Assembly (NCBI GenBank): GCA_031285975.1
Contig: JAITVE010000127.1
Location: 1-9,888, forward strand
Reading direction: 5' to 3'
Length of the DNA stretch: 9,888 nucleotides
From: Candidatus Adiutrix sp.
GTDB taxonomy: Bacteria; Desulfobacterota; Desulfarculia; Adiutricales; Adiutricaceae
The notes under the pieces were generated by a model, which was not told the DNA's origin, searched no databases, and saw nothing but the letters and a program-made list of their open reading frames with translations. Made by a program: the position numbers and the translations under genes. This document shows, piece by piece, positions 1 through 6,910 of the stretch. The stretch's first letter is position 1. Each line of letters begins with the position of its first letter.

Positions 1-468
1 CTGGGGGTCGGACAGGGTGGTGAGGTAGCCCGCAGGTTTGTGGAACATGTAATAGCGAAGCTGCTGGGGCGGCGGCAGCGGGCGGCCATCCACCGCGATG
101 CGGTCGCGGGCGGGGTCGGCTTTCAGGCCCTGCTCGGTGACTACCTGGCCGTTGACCGTAACCCGGCCTTCTTCAATCAGCCGCTCCGCCCCCCGCCGGG
201 AAGCCAGCCCGGCCTCGGAGATAATCTTTTGCAGGCGGTCTTCGCCCCCGCCGACCAATTGCGGGCGCGGCCCCGCCGGAGCCCGTCCGGGCCGTTTGTT
301 GGGAGCCGCTCCGCCGGGCTTCCTCGCGGCGCGGGCCGGAGATTTCGGCCCGCCCGGAGCCCTGGTTGCGCCCGGCCGCCCCGAGGCCTTGGGTTTACCC
401 GGCTTGGCCGGGCCTTTGCCGGCGCTTTGCCGGGACGACGCGGGACGCTTTTTGGGAGTACCGGCCAT
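1..468 (-). CDS. RsuA/RluB-family 23S/16S rRNA pseudouridine synthase, 5' part only
   Basis: Enzymes of this family isomerise a specific uridine in rRNA to pseudouridine. The reading frame is open from the ATG at 468-466 to the left edge, so about 156 residues are visible and the catalytic domain with its Asp is outside the window. Residues 1 to about 76 form a low-complexity tail rich in Lys, Arg, Pro, Ala and Gly (it begins MAGTPKKRPASSRQSAGKGP). An S4 RNA-binding domain follows, about residues 79-130, with LQKIISEAGLASRRGAERLI and RVTVNGQVV. The start of the synthase fold is then seen as YYMFHKPAGYLTTLSDP. The ATG directly follows the gyrA TAA (TAAATG), so the gene probably shares the gyrA transcript and is translated by termination-reinitiation. 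The S4 and KPAGYLTT motifs make the family assignment firm. Which family member (RluB, RsuA, RluE or RluF) cannot be settled from this part. Confidence 0.88.
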   Translation of the reverse strand, partial: MAGTPKKRPASSRQSAGKGPAKPGKPKASGRPGATRAPGGPKSPARAARKPGGAAPNKRPGRAPAGPRPQLVGGGEDRLQKIISEAGLASRRGAERLIEEGRVTVNGQVVTEQGLKADPARDRIAVDGRPLPPPQQLRYYMFHKPAGYLTTLSDPQ

Positions 469-2985
469 TTATTCGGTCAGTTCCAGGTTGTCGTCAGCGG
501 CCTCAGCGGCTTCGTCCGTCACCGGGCCGTTGTCCTCGTCGGTTTCGCCCACGGGGGTCACGTCCACCACGTATTCGCCGTCGGTGATGCCGATGAGCTT
601 CACCCCGCCGGTGTTGCGGTGGCGCATGGAGACCTCGCTGACCTTGAACATGATCAGGCGGCCGGTGTTGGTTATCAGCATCAGCCGGTCGTCCTCGGTC
701 ACTTTCAGCACGCCCACCACCTGGCCCTTCTGGGGAGTGGTTTTGATGGTGATGGTGCCCATGCCGCCGCGCGTCTGGATGTTGTATTCAGAGGCCGGGG
801 TGCGTTTGCCGAAGCCTTTTTCAGTGACGGTCAAGAGCACTTCGCTGCGGTCCATGGCAATCACGTCCATGCCCACCAGCCGGTCTTTGGCCATCAGGTT
901 GATGCCCCGAACCCCGGCGGCCATGCGGCCCATGGCCCGCACGTCGCTCTCCTTAAAGCAGATGGCCTTGCCGCCCCGGCTGGAGAGGATCAGCGCGCTC
1001 TGCCCGTCGGTCAGCGCGGCGGAGACCAGTTCGTCCTCGTCCCCCACAGTCATGGCGATGATGCCCGCCTTGCGCGGGTTCTGGAAGGCGTTCAGCTCAA
1101 CCCGCTTGATGATGCCGTCGCGGGTGGCCATGACCACATAGCGTTCCGGCTCGGCCAAATCTTTCACCACCAGCACGGTGGCCACTTTTTCCCCTTCGTC
1201 CAGCGGCAGCACGTTCACCAGGGCCTTGCCCTTGGACATGCGCCCGGCCTGGGGCACTTCGTGGACTTTCAGCCAGTAGAGCCGCCCCCGGTTGGTGAGG
1301 AACAGCATATAGTTGTGGGTGGAGGCGATGTAGAGCCGCTCCACAAAATCGTCTTCTTTGGTTTTGGCGGCGGTGACGCCTTTGCCGCCCCGCTTCTGCG
1401 AGCGGTACAGGCTCACCGAGTTGCGCTTGATGTAGCCGCCGTGGCTGAGGGTCACCACCATGTCTTCATCGACAATGAAGTCTTCGGGGTTGTAGTCGCC
1501 GGGGCGCACGTTGGTGATGTTGGTGCGCCGCTCGTCGCCGTAATCCAGCCGCAGGGCTTCGGTCTCTTCCTTGATGACCCCCAGCAGCAGCGTTTCCGAG
1601 CCCAGGATGGCCTGGAAGCGGGCGATGTCCTTCATCAGGCTGTCGAATTCGTCCAAAATGGCCTGCAATTCCTTGCGGGTCAGCCGTTGGATGCGCATGT
1701 CCAAAATGAACTGGGCCTGGATTTCGCTCAGTTCGAAGCGGGCGATGATGGCCCGCCGGGCCTCCGCCGGGGTCTCGGCCTTGCGGACGATGACAATGAG
1801 TTCGTCAATGAAATCAATGACCTTCCGCACCCCGTCCAGCAAATGGGCGCGGGCTTCGGCCTTGTCCAGTTCGAAGCGGGTGCGCCGGATGACCACATCC
1901 TTACGGTGGCCGAGGAACTGCACCAGGGCCTCTTTCAGGGTTAAAAGGCGCGGGGCGTTGTTGACCACAGCCAAAAGGTTGATGCCAAAACTGACTTCCA
2001 ACTGCGTCTGGCGGTAAAGCTGATTCAGAATAGTGTCGGTGGAATCCCGGTGGGAGGCTTTCACGTCGCAGACAATGCGCATCCCGTCGCGGTCGCTCTC
2101 ATCGCGGACTTCCGACAGCCCTTCGATTTTCTTGTCGCGGATGAGGCCGTCAATGTCCTCCACCACTTTGGCTTTGTTCACCTGGTAGGGGATTTCGGTG
2201 ATGACCAGGGAGCGTTTGGTGTCTTTGGCCCCGCTTTCCACCATGGCCCGCGCCCGCACCCGGATGATGCCGCGCCCGGTGTGATAGGCCTCGCGCAGCC
2301 CTTCACGGCCCAGTATAAACCCGCCGGTGGGGAAGTCCGGCCCCGGAATGTGGGCCATCAATTCGTCAATAGTAATATCGGGGTTGTCGATCAAGGCCAT
2401 GAGGCCGGAAGCCACTTCCCCTAAATTGTGGGGCGGCACGTTGGTGGCCATGCCCACGGCGATACCCGCCGAACCGTTGACCAAGAGGCCCGGCACGCGG
2501 CTGGGCATGACCAGGGGCTCGTCCAGGGAGCCGTCGTAGTTGGCCCCGAAATCGACGGTGTTTTTGTCGATGTCCGCCAAAAACTCGTGGGCCAGCTTGG
2601 CCATGCGCACTTCGGTATACCGCATGGCGGCGGCCGAGTCGCCGTCCACGGAGCCGAAGTTGCCCTGCCCGTCGGCCAGGGGATAACGCATGGCGAAGTC
2701 CTGGGCCAGGCGCACCAGCGCGTCATACACGGCCTGGTCACCGTGCGGGTGGTACTTACCGATAACGTCACCGACGACGCGGGCCGATTTCTTATAGGGC
2801 TTGTTGTAGTCGTTGCCCAGTTCGCTCATGGCGAAAAGAATGCGGCGGTGCACCGGCTTCAGCCCGTCCCGCGCGTCGGGCAAAGCCCGGCCACTGATGA
2901 CGCTCATGGCGTAATCAAGATACGAGACCTTAATTTCATCTTCTATATTAACAGGCTCAATGCGCTGCTGTTCAAACAAATCCAT
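469..2985 (-). CDS. gyrA: DNA gyrase subunit A
   Basis: GyrA is the breakage-reunion subunit of DNA gyrase. With GyrB it introduces negative supercoils using ATP. The 838 residues are close to the usual length. The N-terminal winged-helix/tower region runs to about residue 500, with [20 protein letters not shown] at 21-40, the quinolone-resistance region around 67-106, and the catalytic tyrosine in AAMRYTE at Y123 (E. coli Y122). The C-terminal beta-pinwheel carries the GyrA box QKRGGKG at 530-536, which marks GyrA rather than ParC. The protein ends in an acidic tail (about 811-838). In the resistance region, the residue equivalent to E. coli Ser83 is Gln84 (HGDQAVYD), while Asp88 is retained. 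The ATG at 2985 is preceded by GAGGGG (complement of 2991-2996) five bases upstream. The stop abuts the start of the pseudouridine synthase. Confidence 0.98.
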   Translation of the reverse strand: MDLFEQQRIEPVNIEDEIKVSYLDYAMSVISGRALPDARDGLKPVHRRILFAMSELGNDYNKPYKKSARVVGDVIGKYHPHGDQAVYDALVRLAQDFAMRYPLADGQGNFGSVDGDSAAAMRYTEVRMAKLAHEFLADIDKNTVDFGANYDGSLDEPLVMPSRVPGLLVNGSAGIAVGMATNVPPHNLGEVASGLMALIDNPDITIDELMAHIPGPDFPTGGFILGREGLREAYHTGRGIIRVRARAMVESGAKDTKRSLVITEIPYQVNKAKVVEDIDGLIRDKKIEGLSEVRDESDRDGMRIVCDVKASHRDSTDTILNQLYRQTQLEVSFGINLLAVVNNAPRLLTLKEALVQFLGHRKDVVIRRTRFELDKAEARAHLLDGVRKVIDFIDELIVIVRKAETPAEARRAIIARFELSEIQAQFILDMRIQRLTRKELQAILDEFDSLMKDIARFQAILGSETLLLGVIKEETEALRLDYGDERRTNITNVRPGDYNPEDFIVDEDMVVTLSHGGYIKRNSVSLYRSQKRGGKGVTAAKTKEDDFVERLYIASTHNYMLFLTNRGRLYWLKVHEVPQAGRMSKGKALVNVLPLDEGEKVATVLVVKDLAEPERYVVMATRDGIIKRVELNAFQNPRKAGIIAMTVGDEDELVSAALTDGQSALILSSRGGKAICFKESDVRAMGRMAAGVRGINLMAKDRLVGMDVIAMDRSEVLLTVTEKGFGKRTPASEYNIQTRGGMGTITIKTTPQKGQVVGVLKVTEDDRLMLITNTGRLIMFKVSEVSMRHRNTGGVKLIGITDGEYVVDVTPVGETDEDNGPVTDEAAEAADDNLELTE

Positions 2986-3042
2986 ATTTGCCCCTCATGA
3001 TTTCGAGCCCCGGATGATTGCTGCTTCCAAAGCCAACTTATT

Positions 3043-3073
3043 ATTATACCGCAAAATGGGCTGTCATGGGGAA
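3043..3073 (-). promoter_or_regulatory. Possible gyrA promoter
   Basis: A perfect -10 hexamer TATAAT lies on the minus strand at 3048-3043, giving a predicted leader of about 50 bases before the gyrA ATG. The -35 is weak: the best candidates are TTCCCC at 3073-3068 (19-base spacer) or TCCCCA at 3072-3067 (18). A run of eight A residues lies just upstream on the minus strand and could act as an UP-like element. This is inferred from sequence only. Confidence 0.42.
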
Positions 3074-3138
3074 TTTTTTTTGTGGGGTGGCTTCGCGCTT
3101 GCGGCGGGAGGCGTTCCGTTCTCCCGTCCCGCCTCGCT

Positions 3139-3166
3139 GTCACCCCGGCGAAGGCCGGGGCCCATG
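3139..3166 (+). repeat. Extragenic palindromic repeat, copy 1
   Basis: It begins GTCAC and has the hairpin CCCCGGC-GAAG-GCCGGGG, followed by CCCATG. It belongs to the same family as the repeats at 3208, 6359 and 6599. Relative to the others, two stem pairs have changed on both sides (T-A to C-G and A-T to C-G), so pairing is kept. It lies between selB and gyrA. Confidence 0.8.
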
Positions 3167-3207
3167 CCTTTCGCTTCGTGTTTATCGCCGCACTGCGTAC
3201 CCCCGCC

Positions 3208-3240
3208 CCGTCATACCGGCGAAGGCCGGTATCCATTGCC
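3208..3240 (+). repeat. Extragenic palindromic repeat, copy 2
   Basis: It contains CCGTCAT, the hairpin TACCGGC-GAAG-GCCGGTA, and the tail TCCATTGCC. It has the same orientation as copy 1 and starts about 70 bases after it. It is about 50 bases beyond the selB stop, so on the minus strand it could form a 3' hairpin on the selB message. No T run follows, so it is not a classical intrinsic terminator. Confidence 0.85.
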
Positions 3241-3287
3241 AGCGGAGCAACTTGTCGGCAACGTCCACAATTCCGCTCTACTCGCCG

Positions 3288-5201
3288 TTATTGCTTCAGG
3301 CGGCGGCCAAGGCCGCTTTTTTCGCTGATGCCGAGCTGGTCGAAATTTTCCAGAAGGGCCACGGCCAGTTTGCGGGAGCTGGACAGGGCGTCGCGGTATT
3401 GGCCCAGTTCCACTATCGCGCCGTTCGCGGCCAGGTCTTTGAATATATGCAGGGCTTTCTGGTAATGGCTTTGGTGCAGGTGGTACAGGTCGTCCAGGCG
3501 CACCAGGGTTCCCTGGCGGAGCAGGGCGGCGAAGGCGGCCTTGCGGCGGCGTTGGGCGGCGGGGGTATCGGCGGGTTCTACGGCGCTGGTGGCCGGGGGG
3601 GCCAGTCCGAAAGATTGGTATAGCTGTTCGAGCTTGGCGATGAGCTCGTTTTCCGCTTCGTTGACCTGCGGTTCAAAGCTGGCCAGGCGGATATCGCCGC
3701 CCTCCCGTTTGACCATCTTTTCGTCCTCCAACAGGCTGAACAGGGCTTCTGAAACGGCCTGCCCGGCCTGGGGAGCCATCCGGCTGCGGGCTTCCTCCAG
3801 GGACATGCCGGGGCTGTAAGGATTGGCCCGGTGCCAGTCGGCCAACAGGCCCCCCAGCCGCCGCTTGAGGCGATCCAACTCCGTTTTGTGGATGAAAACG
3901 TCGCGGGTCAGGGAGGTGAGGAAGCCCCGCTCGGCCAGGGTGTGGGCGTCATTGCGGGCGCGGGCGCGGTCGAGGTCGGCCCGGCTGATGAGTTCTTCCA
4001 GGCTGGGGAAGGTGCCCGGCCGTTCGATGACCGCCAGTTCCACCCGCTGAAGGTGCGAGCCCACGTCCTTGGTTTCGAACTGCTGCAAAATTTCCGGCTT
4101 GTGCCGCCGCCGCTTGAGGGGGGCCCCGTCCAGCACCACGCCGCCGCCGATGGTCGTCATGGGGGAATAAAAGCGGATGACGAAGCGGTCGCCTTTTTTG
4201 GCCGTCACCGGCTCCATGAGGCGCAGTTGGGCATAGCCGGAAGTTCCGGCCCCCAGTTCGGCTTCGTCCATGAGCACGGCCTTGGCCAGGAGTTCCTTGG
4301 CCCCCAGGTACAGATGCACCAGACTGCCGCTTTTGACGGGGTGGGGCGAGGCTTCCAGCACCGACAGGCGCACGTCCAGCATCATGGTGGGGCGCAGGCT
4401 GCCTTCCGTGGCCAGCACATCGCCCCGGCCCAGCTCCTCTTTTTTCAGGTTGGCGAGATTGACGGCCACCCGCTGGCCGGGGTAGGCCGCTTCCACGCTC
4501 TGGGAATGGACTTGCAGGCTGCGGATTTTGGCGGGCAGGAGGTCGGGGTAGACCAGGGCCGCGTCGCCGGGGGCCAGGCGGCCCTCCATCAGGGTGCCGG
4601 TGACCACCGTGCCGAAGCCGGTGAGAGTGAAGACCCGGTCGATGGGTAGCCGGAACATTTTCCCGTCGTCGCGGCTGGGCCGGCTTTCAATGAGCCGGAT
4701 AAGCTGGCCGCGCAGTTCTTCCAGGCCCTGGCCGCTGTGGGCGCTGACTTCCACAATGGGCGCGCTTTCCAGAAAAGTCCCGGCCACGGTTGCGGCGATT
4801 TCTTCCCGCATCAGGGCCGCCCAGTCCGCGTCCGCCAGGTCGCGCTTGGTGAGGGCCACCAGGCCGGATTGGATGTCCAACAGGCGCAGGATGTCCAGAT
4901 GCTCCCGGGTCTGGGGCATGACGCCGTCGTCGGCGGCTATTACCAACAGGGCGACATCGATGCCGCCGGAACCGGCCAGCATGTTTTTGATGAAATGCTC
5001 GTGCCCCGGCACGTCCACAATGCCCGCCCGGCCGCCGTCCGGCAGGTCGAGGTGGGCGAAGCCGTTTTCAATGGTGATGCCCCGCTTTTTTTCCTCGGCC
5101 AGCCGGTCGGTGTCTATGCCGGTGAGGGCGCGGACGAGGCTGGTTTTGCCGTGATCCACATGTCCGGCGGTGCCGATGACGGCGTGTCGGCGCTTGGCCA
5201 T
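3288..5201 (-). CDS. selB: Selenocysteine-specific translation elongation factor SelB
   Basis: SelB is a GTPase that carries Sec-tRNA(Sec) to the ribosome and recognises the SECIS hairpin in selenoprotein mRNAs, recoding UGA as selenocysteine. The 637 residues match the family length. The EF-Tu-like G domain has a P loop GHVDHGKT (13-20), switch I RGITIE (40-45), DVPGHE (63-68), TKRD (118-121) and SAHSG (153-157). Translation-factor beta domains span about 180-360 (GFGTVVTGTL at 195-204). The C-terminal half (about 380-637) is the winged-helix region that binds SECIS RNA, and it ends with FDQLGISEKSGLGRRLKQ. The ATG at 5201 has a strong AAGGAG (complement of 5208-5213) six bases upstream. The gene lies 27 bases after the small secreted-protein gene and probably shares its transcript. 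No selA, selD or tRNA-Sec is in the window. Confidence 0.97.
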   Translation of the reverse strand: MAKRRHAVIGTAGHVDHGKTSLVRALTGIDTDRLAEEKKRGITIENGFAHLDLPDGGRAGIVDVPGHEHFIKNMLAGSGGIDVALLVIAADDGVMPQTREHLDILRLLDIQSGLVALTKRDLADADWAALMREEIAATVAGTFLESAPIVEVSAHSGQGLEELRGQLIRLIESRPSRDDGKMFRLPIDRVFTLTGFGTVVTGTLMEGRLAPGDAALVYPDLLPAKIRSLQVHSQSVEAAYPGQRVAVNLANLKKEELGRGDVLATEGSLRPTMMLDVRLSVLEASPHPVKSGSLVHLYLGAKELLAKAVLMDEAELGAGTSGYAQLRLMEPVTAKKGDRFVIRFYSPMTTIGGGVVLDGAPLKRRRHKPEILQQFETKDVGSHLQRVELAVIERPGTFPSLEELISRADLDRARARNDAHTLAERGFLTSLTRDVFIHKTELDRLKRRLGGLLADWHRANPYSPGMSLEEARSRMAPQAGQAVSEALFSLLEDEKMVKREGGDIRLASFEPQVNEAENELIAKLEQLYQSFGLAPPATSAVEPADTPAAQRRRKAAFAALLRQGTLVRLDDLYHLHQSHYQKALHIFKDLAANGAIVELGQYRDALSSSRKLAVALLENFDQLGISEKSGLGRRLKQ

Positions 5202-5228
5202 CCTCGTCTCCTTAAGGCCGGGCGGCGG

Positions 5229-5570
5229 TCACGGCATGGGGTATTCGGTAGGGCTCCATTCATCGGGGCCCAGGATATTCTGGGGGCCGGGCGGCAGGTC
5301 GTAGCACTGGCCGTCGGCGTGCATCCAGCTGCGGCCGCCCATGGATTTGCAGAAATCGGGAAAGTCCACCCACATCATGCCGATGCTGTCGCCCTTGCAG
5401 CCGATGACGCTGTAGCAGTTGCCGAGGTCATAGGGCTTGCGCTGAACCATCTGGGCCATAAGCAACACCGGCCTGTCCCCGTCAGCCGCCTGGAGCGTTT
5501 CCTCACTCCAAGCGGCCGGCGGAAACAGGCAGAGAACCAGCAGGCTTATGAGGCGGATAGCGCGGGTCAA
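5229..5570 (-). CDS. Small exported four-cysteine protein of unknown function
   Basis: I do not recognise this 113-residue protein. It starts with a clear signal peptide: MTRAIR, a hydrophobic core (LISLLVLCLFPPAA), and a likely cleavage after AWS near residue 22. The mature part has exactly four cysteines (52, 58, 74, 89), in NCYSVIGC, DFCKSMGG and DGQCYD. These suggest two disulfides in the periplasm or outside the cell. The C-terminus is Pro-rich (DLPPGPQNILGPDEW). Cys14 in the signal core is not preceded by a Gly/Ala/Ser, so a lipobox is unlikely. The chosen start is a TTG at 5570-5568 that overlaps the satP TGA (TTGA), which implies translational coupling. The frame stays open upstream to 5807, but that part overlaps satP and reads as Arg/Gly-rich shadow sequence. 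selB follows 27 bases downstream. Confidence 0.75.
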   Translation of the reverse strand: MTRAIRLISLLVLCLFPPAAWSEETLQAADGDRPVLLMAQMVQRKPYDLGNCYSVIGCKGDSIGMMWVDFPDFCKSMGGRSWMHADGQCYDLPPGPQNILGPDEWSPTEYPMP

Positions 5571-6124
5571 TACGGCAAAAATCTCGCGCCGCGCTGTTCG
5601 TGCAGCACTTCGGCCATGGCCAGGTAGACGGCCGAGGCCCCGCAGACAATGCCCACATACCCGGCCAAGGTGCCGACGGCCGCGCTGCCCGAGAAGTCGC
5701 GGGCGGCCAAAAGGCCGAACAGCACGGTCAGGGACAGGAAGACGAAGCGCAGCACCGGGCTGCCCTTGAGCGTGCCCAGGAACATGAAGAAGGTGAAAAT
5801 GCCCCACAGCAAGAGATACCAGCCCATGAAGGCGTGGGAGGGCGCTTCGGCCCAGCCCAGCACCGGCAGCACCCAGATGGCCACCAGGCTGAGCCAGAAC
5901 AGGCCGTAGGAGGTGAAGGCCACGGTGCCGAAAGTGTTGTTGTTGCGGTATTCCATAATGCCGACGATCACCTGGCCCAGGCCGCCGTAGAAAATGCCCA
6001 TGGCCAGGACGATGGAGGTGTTGGGGAAAAAACCGGCGTTGTGGAGGTTCAGCAGGATGGTGGTCATGCCGAAGCCCATCAGCCCCAGGGGGCCGGGGTT
6101 GGCCCGATTCGATTCAGCGGACAT
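5567..6124 (-). CDS. satP: SatP-like acetate/succinate transporter (GPR1/FUN34/YaaH family)
   Basis: This is an inner-membrane permease of the acetate uptake transporter family, which moves acetate and succinate with protons. At 185 residues it is nearly the length of E. coli SatP (188). It carries the family signature as NPGPLGL at residues 9-15, where NPAPLGL is usual, followed by MGFGMTTILLNLHNAGF. It also has AMGIFYGG (41-48), NTFGTVAFTSYGLFW (63-77), FMFLGTLKG (113-121) and ASAVYLAMAEVL (163-174). Six hydrophobic segments are visible, at about 13-33, 38-58, 67-87, 98-118, 125-142 and 151-173. The ATG at 6124 follows GGAAAGGA (complement of 6132-6139) by seven bases. It is the first gene of a probable satP-small protein-selB transcript with a promoter near 6264-6292. 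Anion specificity is inferred from the family. Confidence 0.95.
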   Translation of the reverse strand: MSAESNRANPGPLGLMGFGMTTILLNLHNAGFFPNTSIVLAMGIFYGGLGQVIVGIMEYRNNNTFGTVAFTSYGLFWLSLVAIWVLPVLGWAEAPSHAFMGWYLLLWGIFTFFMFLGTLKGSPVLRFVFLSLTVLFGLLAARDFSGSAAVGTLAGYVGIVCGASAVYLAMAEVLHEQRGARFLPY

Positions 6125-6174
6125 GGGAAAATCCTTTCCAGTGGCGGAGCTATCAAGTGTTGCGCTGGCCGGAT

Positions 6175-6191
6175 GCGGAGCAACGCTCCGC
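6175..6191 (-). other. GC-rich hairpin in the satP leader
   Basis: A perfect 7-base inverted repeat, GCGGAGC/GCTCCGC with a 3-base loop, lies in the predicted 130-base untranslated leader of satP. It is flanked by two copies of CGCTGGCC (6163-6170 and 6192-6199). It could affect translation or mRNA stability. There is no T run and no recognised riboswitch pattern. Confidence 0.4.
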
Positions 6192-6263
6192 CGCTGGCCT
6201 CGACCGTATCCAGGCGGCTGGGCCGGATTCCGGCAGCATCAAAAATATCCAATATATAGGCTG

Positions 6264-6292
6264 AAAATACCCGAAAAGCCTGGGCCTGTCAA
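6264..6292 (-). promoter_or_regulatory. Sigma-70-type promoter for satP
   Basis: On the minus strand a perfect -35 TTGACA (6292-6287) is separated by exactly 17 bases from TATTTT (6269-6264). Transcription would start near 6257, giving a leader of about 130 bases before the satP ATG. This is the best promoter match in the satP upstream region. Confidence 0.72.
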
Positions 6293-6358
6293 GTTTGATT
6301 CCGGGGCAAAGCAGGGAGATCTCATTTGGGAAACAGTCACAACTATGAACCGCTACCA

Positions 6359-6400
6359 CCGTCATACCGGCGAAGGCCGGTATCCATTTCCAGTGGCGTA
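6359..6400 (+). repeat. Extragenic palindromic repeat, copy 3 (left arm of inverted pair)
   Basis: It begins CCGTCAT, has the hairpin TACCGGC-GAAG-GCCGGTA, and then the tail TCCATTTCCAGTGGCGTA. It is nearly identical to copy 2. It matches the reverse complement of 6599-6640 at 37 of 42 positions by my alignment. Confidence 0.88.
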
Positions 6401-6448
6401 TGATTTTACCGGCCAGGCCGCTGCCGCATTCTTAATGCTTCCTTTAGA

Positions 6449-6491
6449 GCGCTTTTCTATTTCAAGGTCATATGCGAAAAATGAAAAGCGC
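6449..6491. repeat. Inverted repeat with 9-base arms
   Basis: GCGCTTTTC at 6449-6457 is the exact reverse complement of GAAAAGCGC at 6483-6491, with a 25-base loop. It lies inside the composite element. No T run follows on either strand. Confidence 0.6.
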
Positions 6492-6505
6492 CCGGATGTT
6501 TGCGT

Positions 6506-6542
6506 ATTTTGCAATTTACTAAAGGCAGGTAAATTGCAAAAT
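6506..6542. repeat. Perfect 13-base inverted repeat
   Basis: ATTTTGCAATTTA (6506-6518) pairs perfectly with TAAATTGCAAAAT (6530-6542) across an 11-base loop. It is AT-rich in a GC-rich genome. It could be a protein-binding site or an RNA hairpin. It lacks the T run of an intrinsic terminator. Confidence 0.75.
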
Positions 6543-6598
6543 GCTCTCAATAGCGTGGAAGACAAGAAGAAAGAAGAAGAGGCAGGGTGCCGGCCAGT

Positions 6599-6640
6599 TA
6601 CTCTACTGGAAATGGATTCCGGCTTTCGCCGGAATGACGG
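6599..6640 (-). repeat. Extragenic palindromic repeat, copy 4 (right arm, inverted)
   Basis: Read on the minus strand it begins CCGTCAT, has the hairpin TTCCGGC-GAAA-GCCGGAA, and then TCCATTTCCAGTAGAGTA. The stem base pair that differs from copy 3 has changed on both sides (A-T to T-A). It is oriented opposite to copies 1-3. Confidence 0.88.
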
Positions 6641-6795
6641 CACGTGGAAGAGTCGTTACACCAAACTTCCAAATGCGGTTGCGGGGAACTAATGGACACA
6701 GGCATGGATATCCCTTGAAGCGTATCGCAATCGTGTTCAGGAGGAAATAAGGATTGAATTTTAAGGCTGGAATTATTAGAATGGCGAAAAATTGA

Positions 6796-6873
6796 TGGGG
6801 TGAGTGAGGGGAGTTGAACCCCCGACCCCCAGGGCCACAACCTGGTACTCTAACCAACTGAGCTACACTCACC
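6796..6873 (-). tRNA. tRNA-His (anticodon GTG)
   Basis: The sequence folds as a complete tRNA. The acceptor stem GTGAGTG/CACTCAC carries the extra 5' G (G-1 at 6873) facing C73, the histidine identity pair. The D arm is GCTCAGTTGGTTAGAGT. The anticodon stem CCAGG/CCTGG encloses TTGTGGC with anticodon GTG (6838-6836). The T arm is GGGGG-TTCAACT-CCCCT. The 3' CCA is encoded (complement of 6796-6798). A short T5 run follows nine bases beyond C73. The first D-stem pair and one T-stem pair are G-U. Confidence 0.97.
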
Positions 6874-6881
6874 ATCAAAGA

Positions 6882-6910
6882 CTGTCAAACAGACAGTTGA
6901 TGACTATAAC
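6882..6910 (+). promoter_or_regulatory. Possible promoter for the molybdopterin-protein gene
   Basis: CTGTCA (6882-6887) and TATAAC (6905-6910) are separated by 17 bases on the plus strand, giving a start near 6917 and a leader of about 70 bases. The match to consensus is moderate. The -10 overlaps the -10 of the divergent tRNA-His promoter. Confidence 0.38.

Larger units (their letters stand above)
6359..6640. repeat. Composite inverted-repeat element (paired palindromes with internal hairpins)
   Basis: Two 42-base repeat copies face each other at the ends (6359-6400 and 6599-6640) around about 198 bases of non-coding sequence. The interior has two perfect inverted repeats (6449-6491 and 6506-6542) and a purine-only run at 6564-6582. 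There is no open reading frame of transposase type inside and no evident target-site duplication at the edges. The layout resembles a BIME-like pair of REP elements or a MITE. The element lies between satP and tRNA-His. Confidence 0.65.

Noticed and set aside
40..1944. Long plus-strand open frame opposite gyrA (634 codons)
   Set aside because: It mirrors gyrA codons in a GC-rich genome, its His/Gly/Val-rich product has no domain, and gyrA on the other strand is unmistakable.
469..2985. ParC (topoisomerase IV subunit A) as an alternative to GyrA
   Set aside because: The GyrA box QKRGGKG at residues 530-536 and the full C-terminal pinwheel support GyrA.
3139..3240. CRISPR array
   Set aside because: Only two repeats of palindromic type lie close together here, with no regular spacer series and no cas genes.
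3831..4649. Plus-strand open frame opposite selB
   Set aside because: Antisense shadow of selB with a low-complexity product.
5571..5807. Upstream extension of the small exported-protein frame
   Set aside because: It overlaps satP, reads as Arg/Gly/Pro-rich shadow sequence, and would bury the signal peptide about 80 residues in.
6362..6643. Minus-strand open frame with peptides such as PSFRRKPES
   Set aside because: This is the translated palindromic repeat, a common false gene call. The same applies to the open frame at 2943-3236.
6754..6795. 13-codon reading frame with a perfect AGGAGG nine bases upstream of a TTG
   Set aside because: It is too short, ends at the tRNA edge, and has no supporting context. 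It may be chance or the remnant of a lost gene start.
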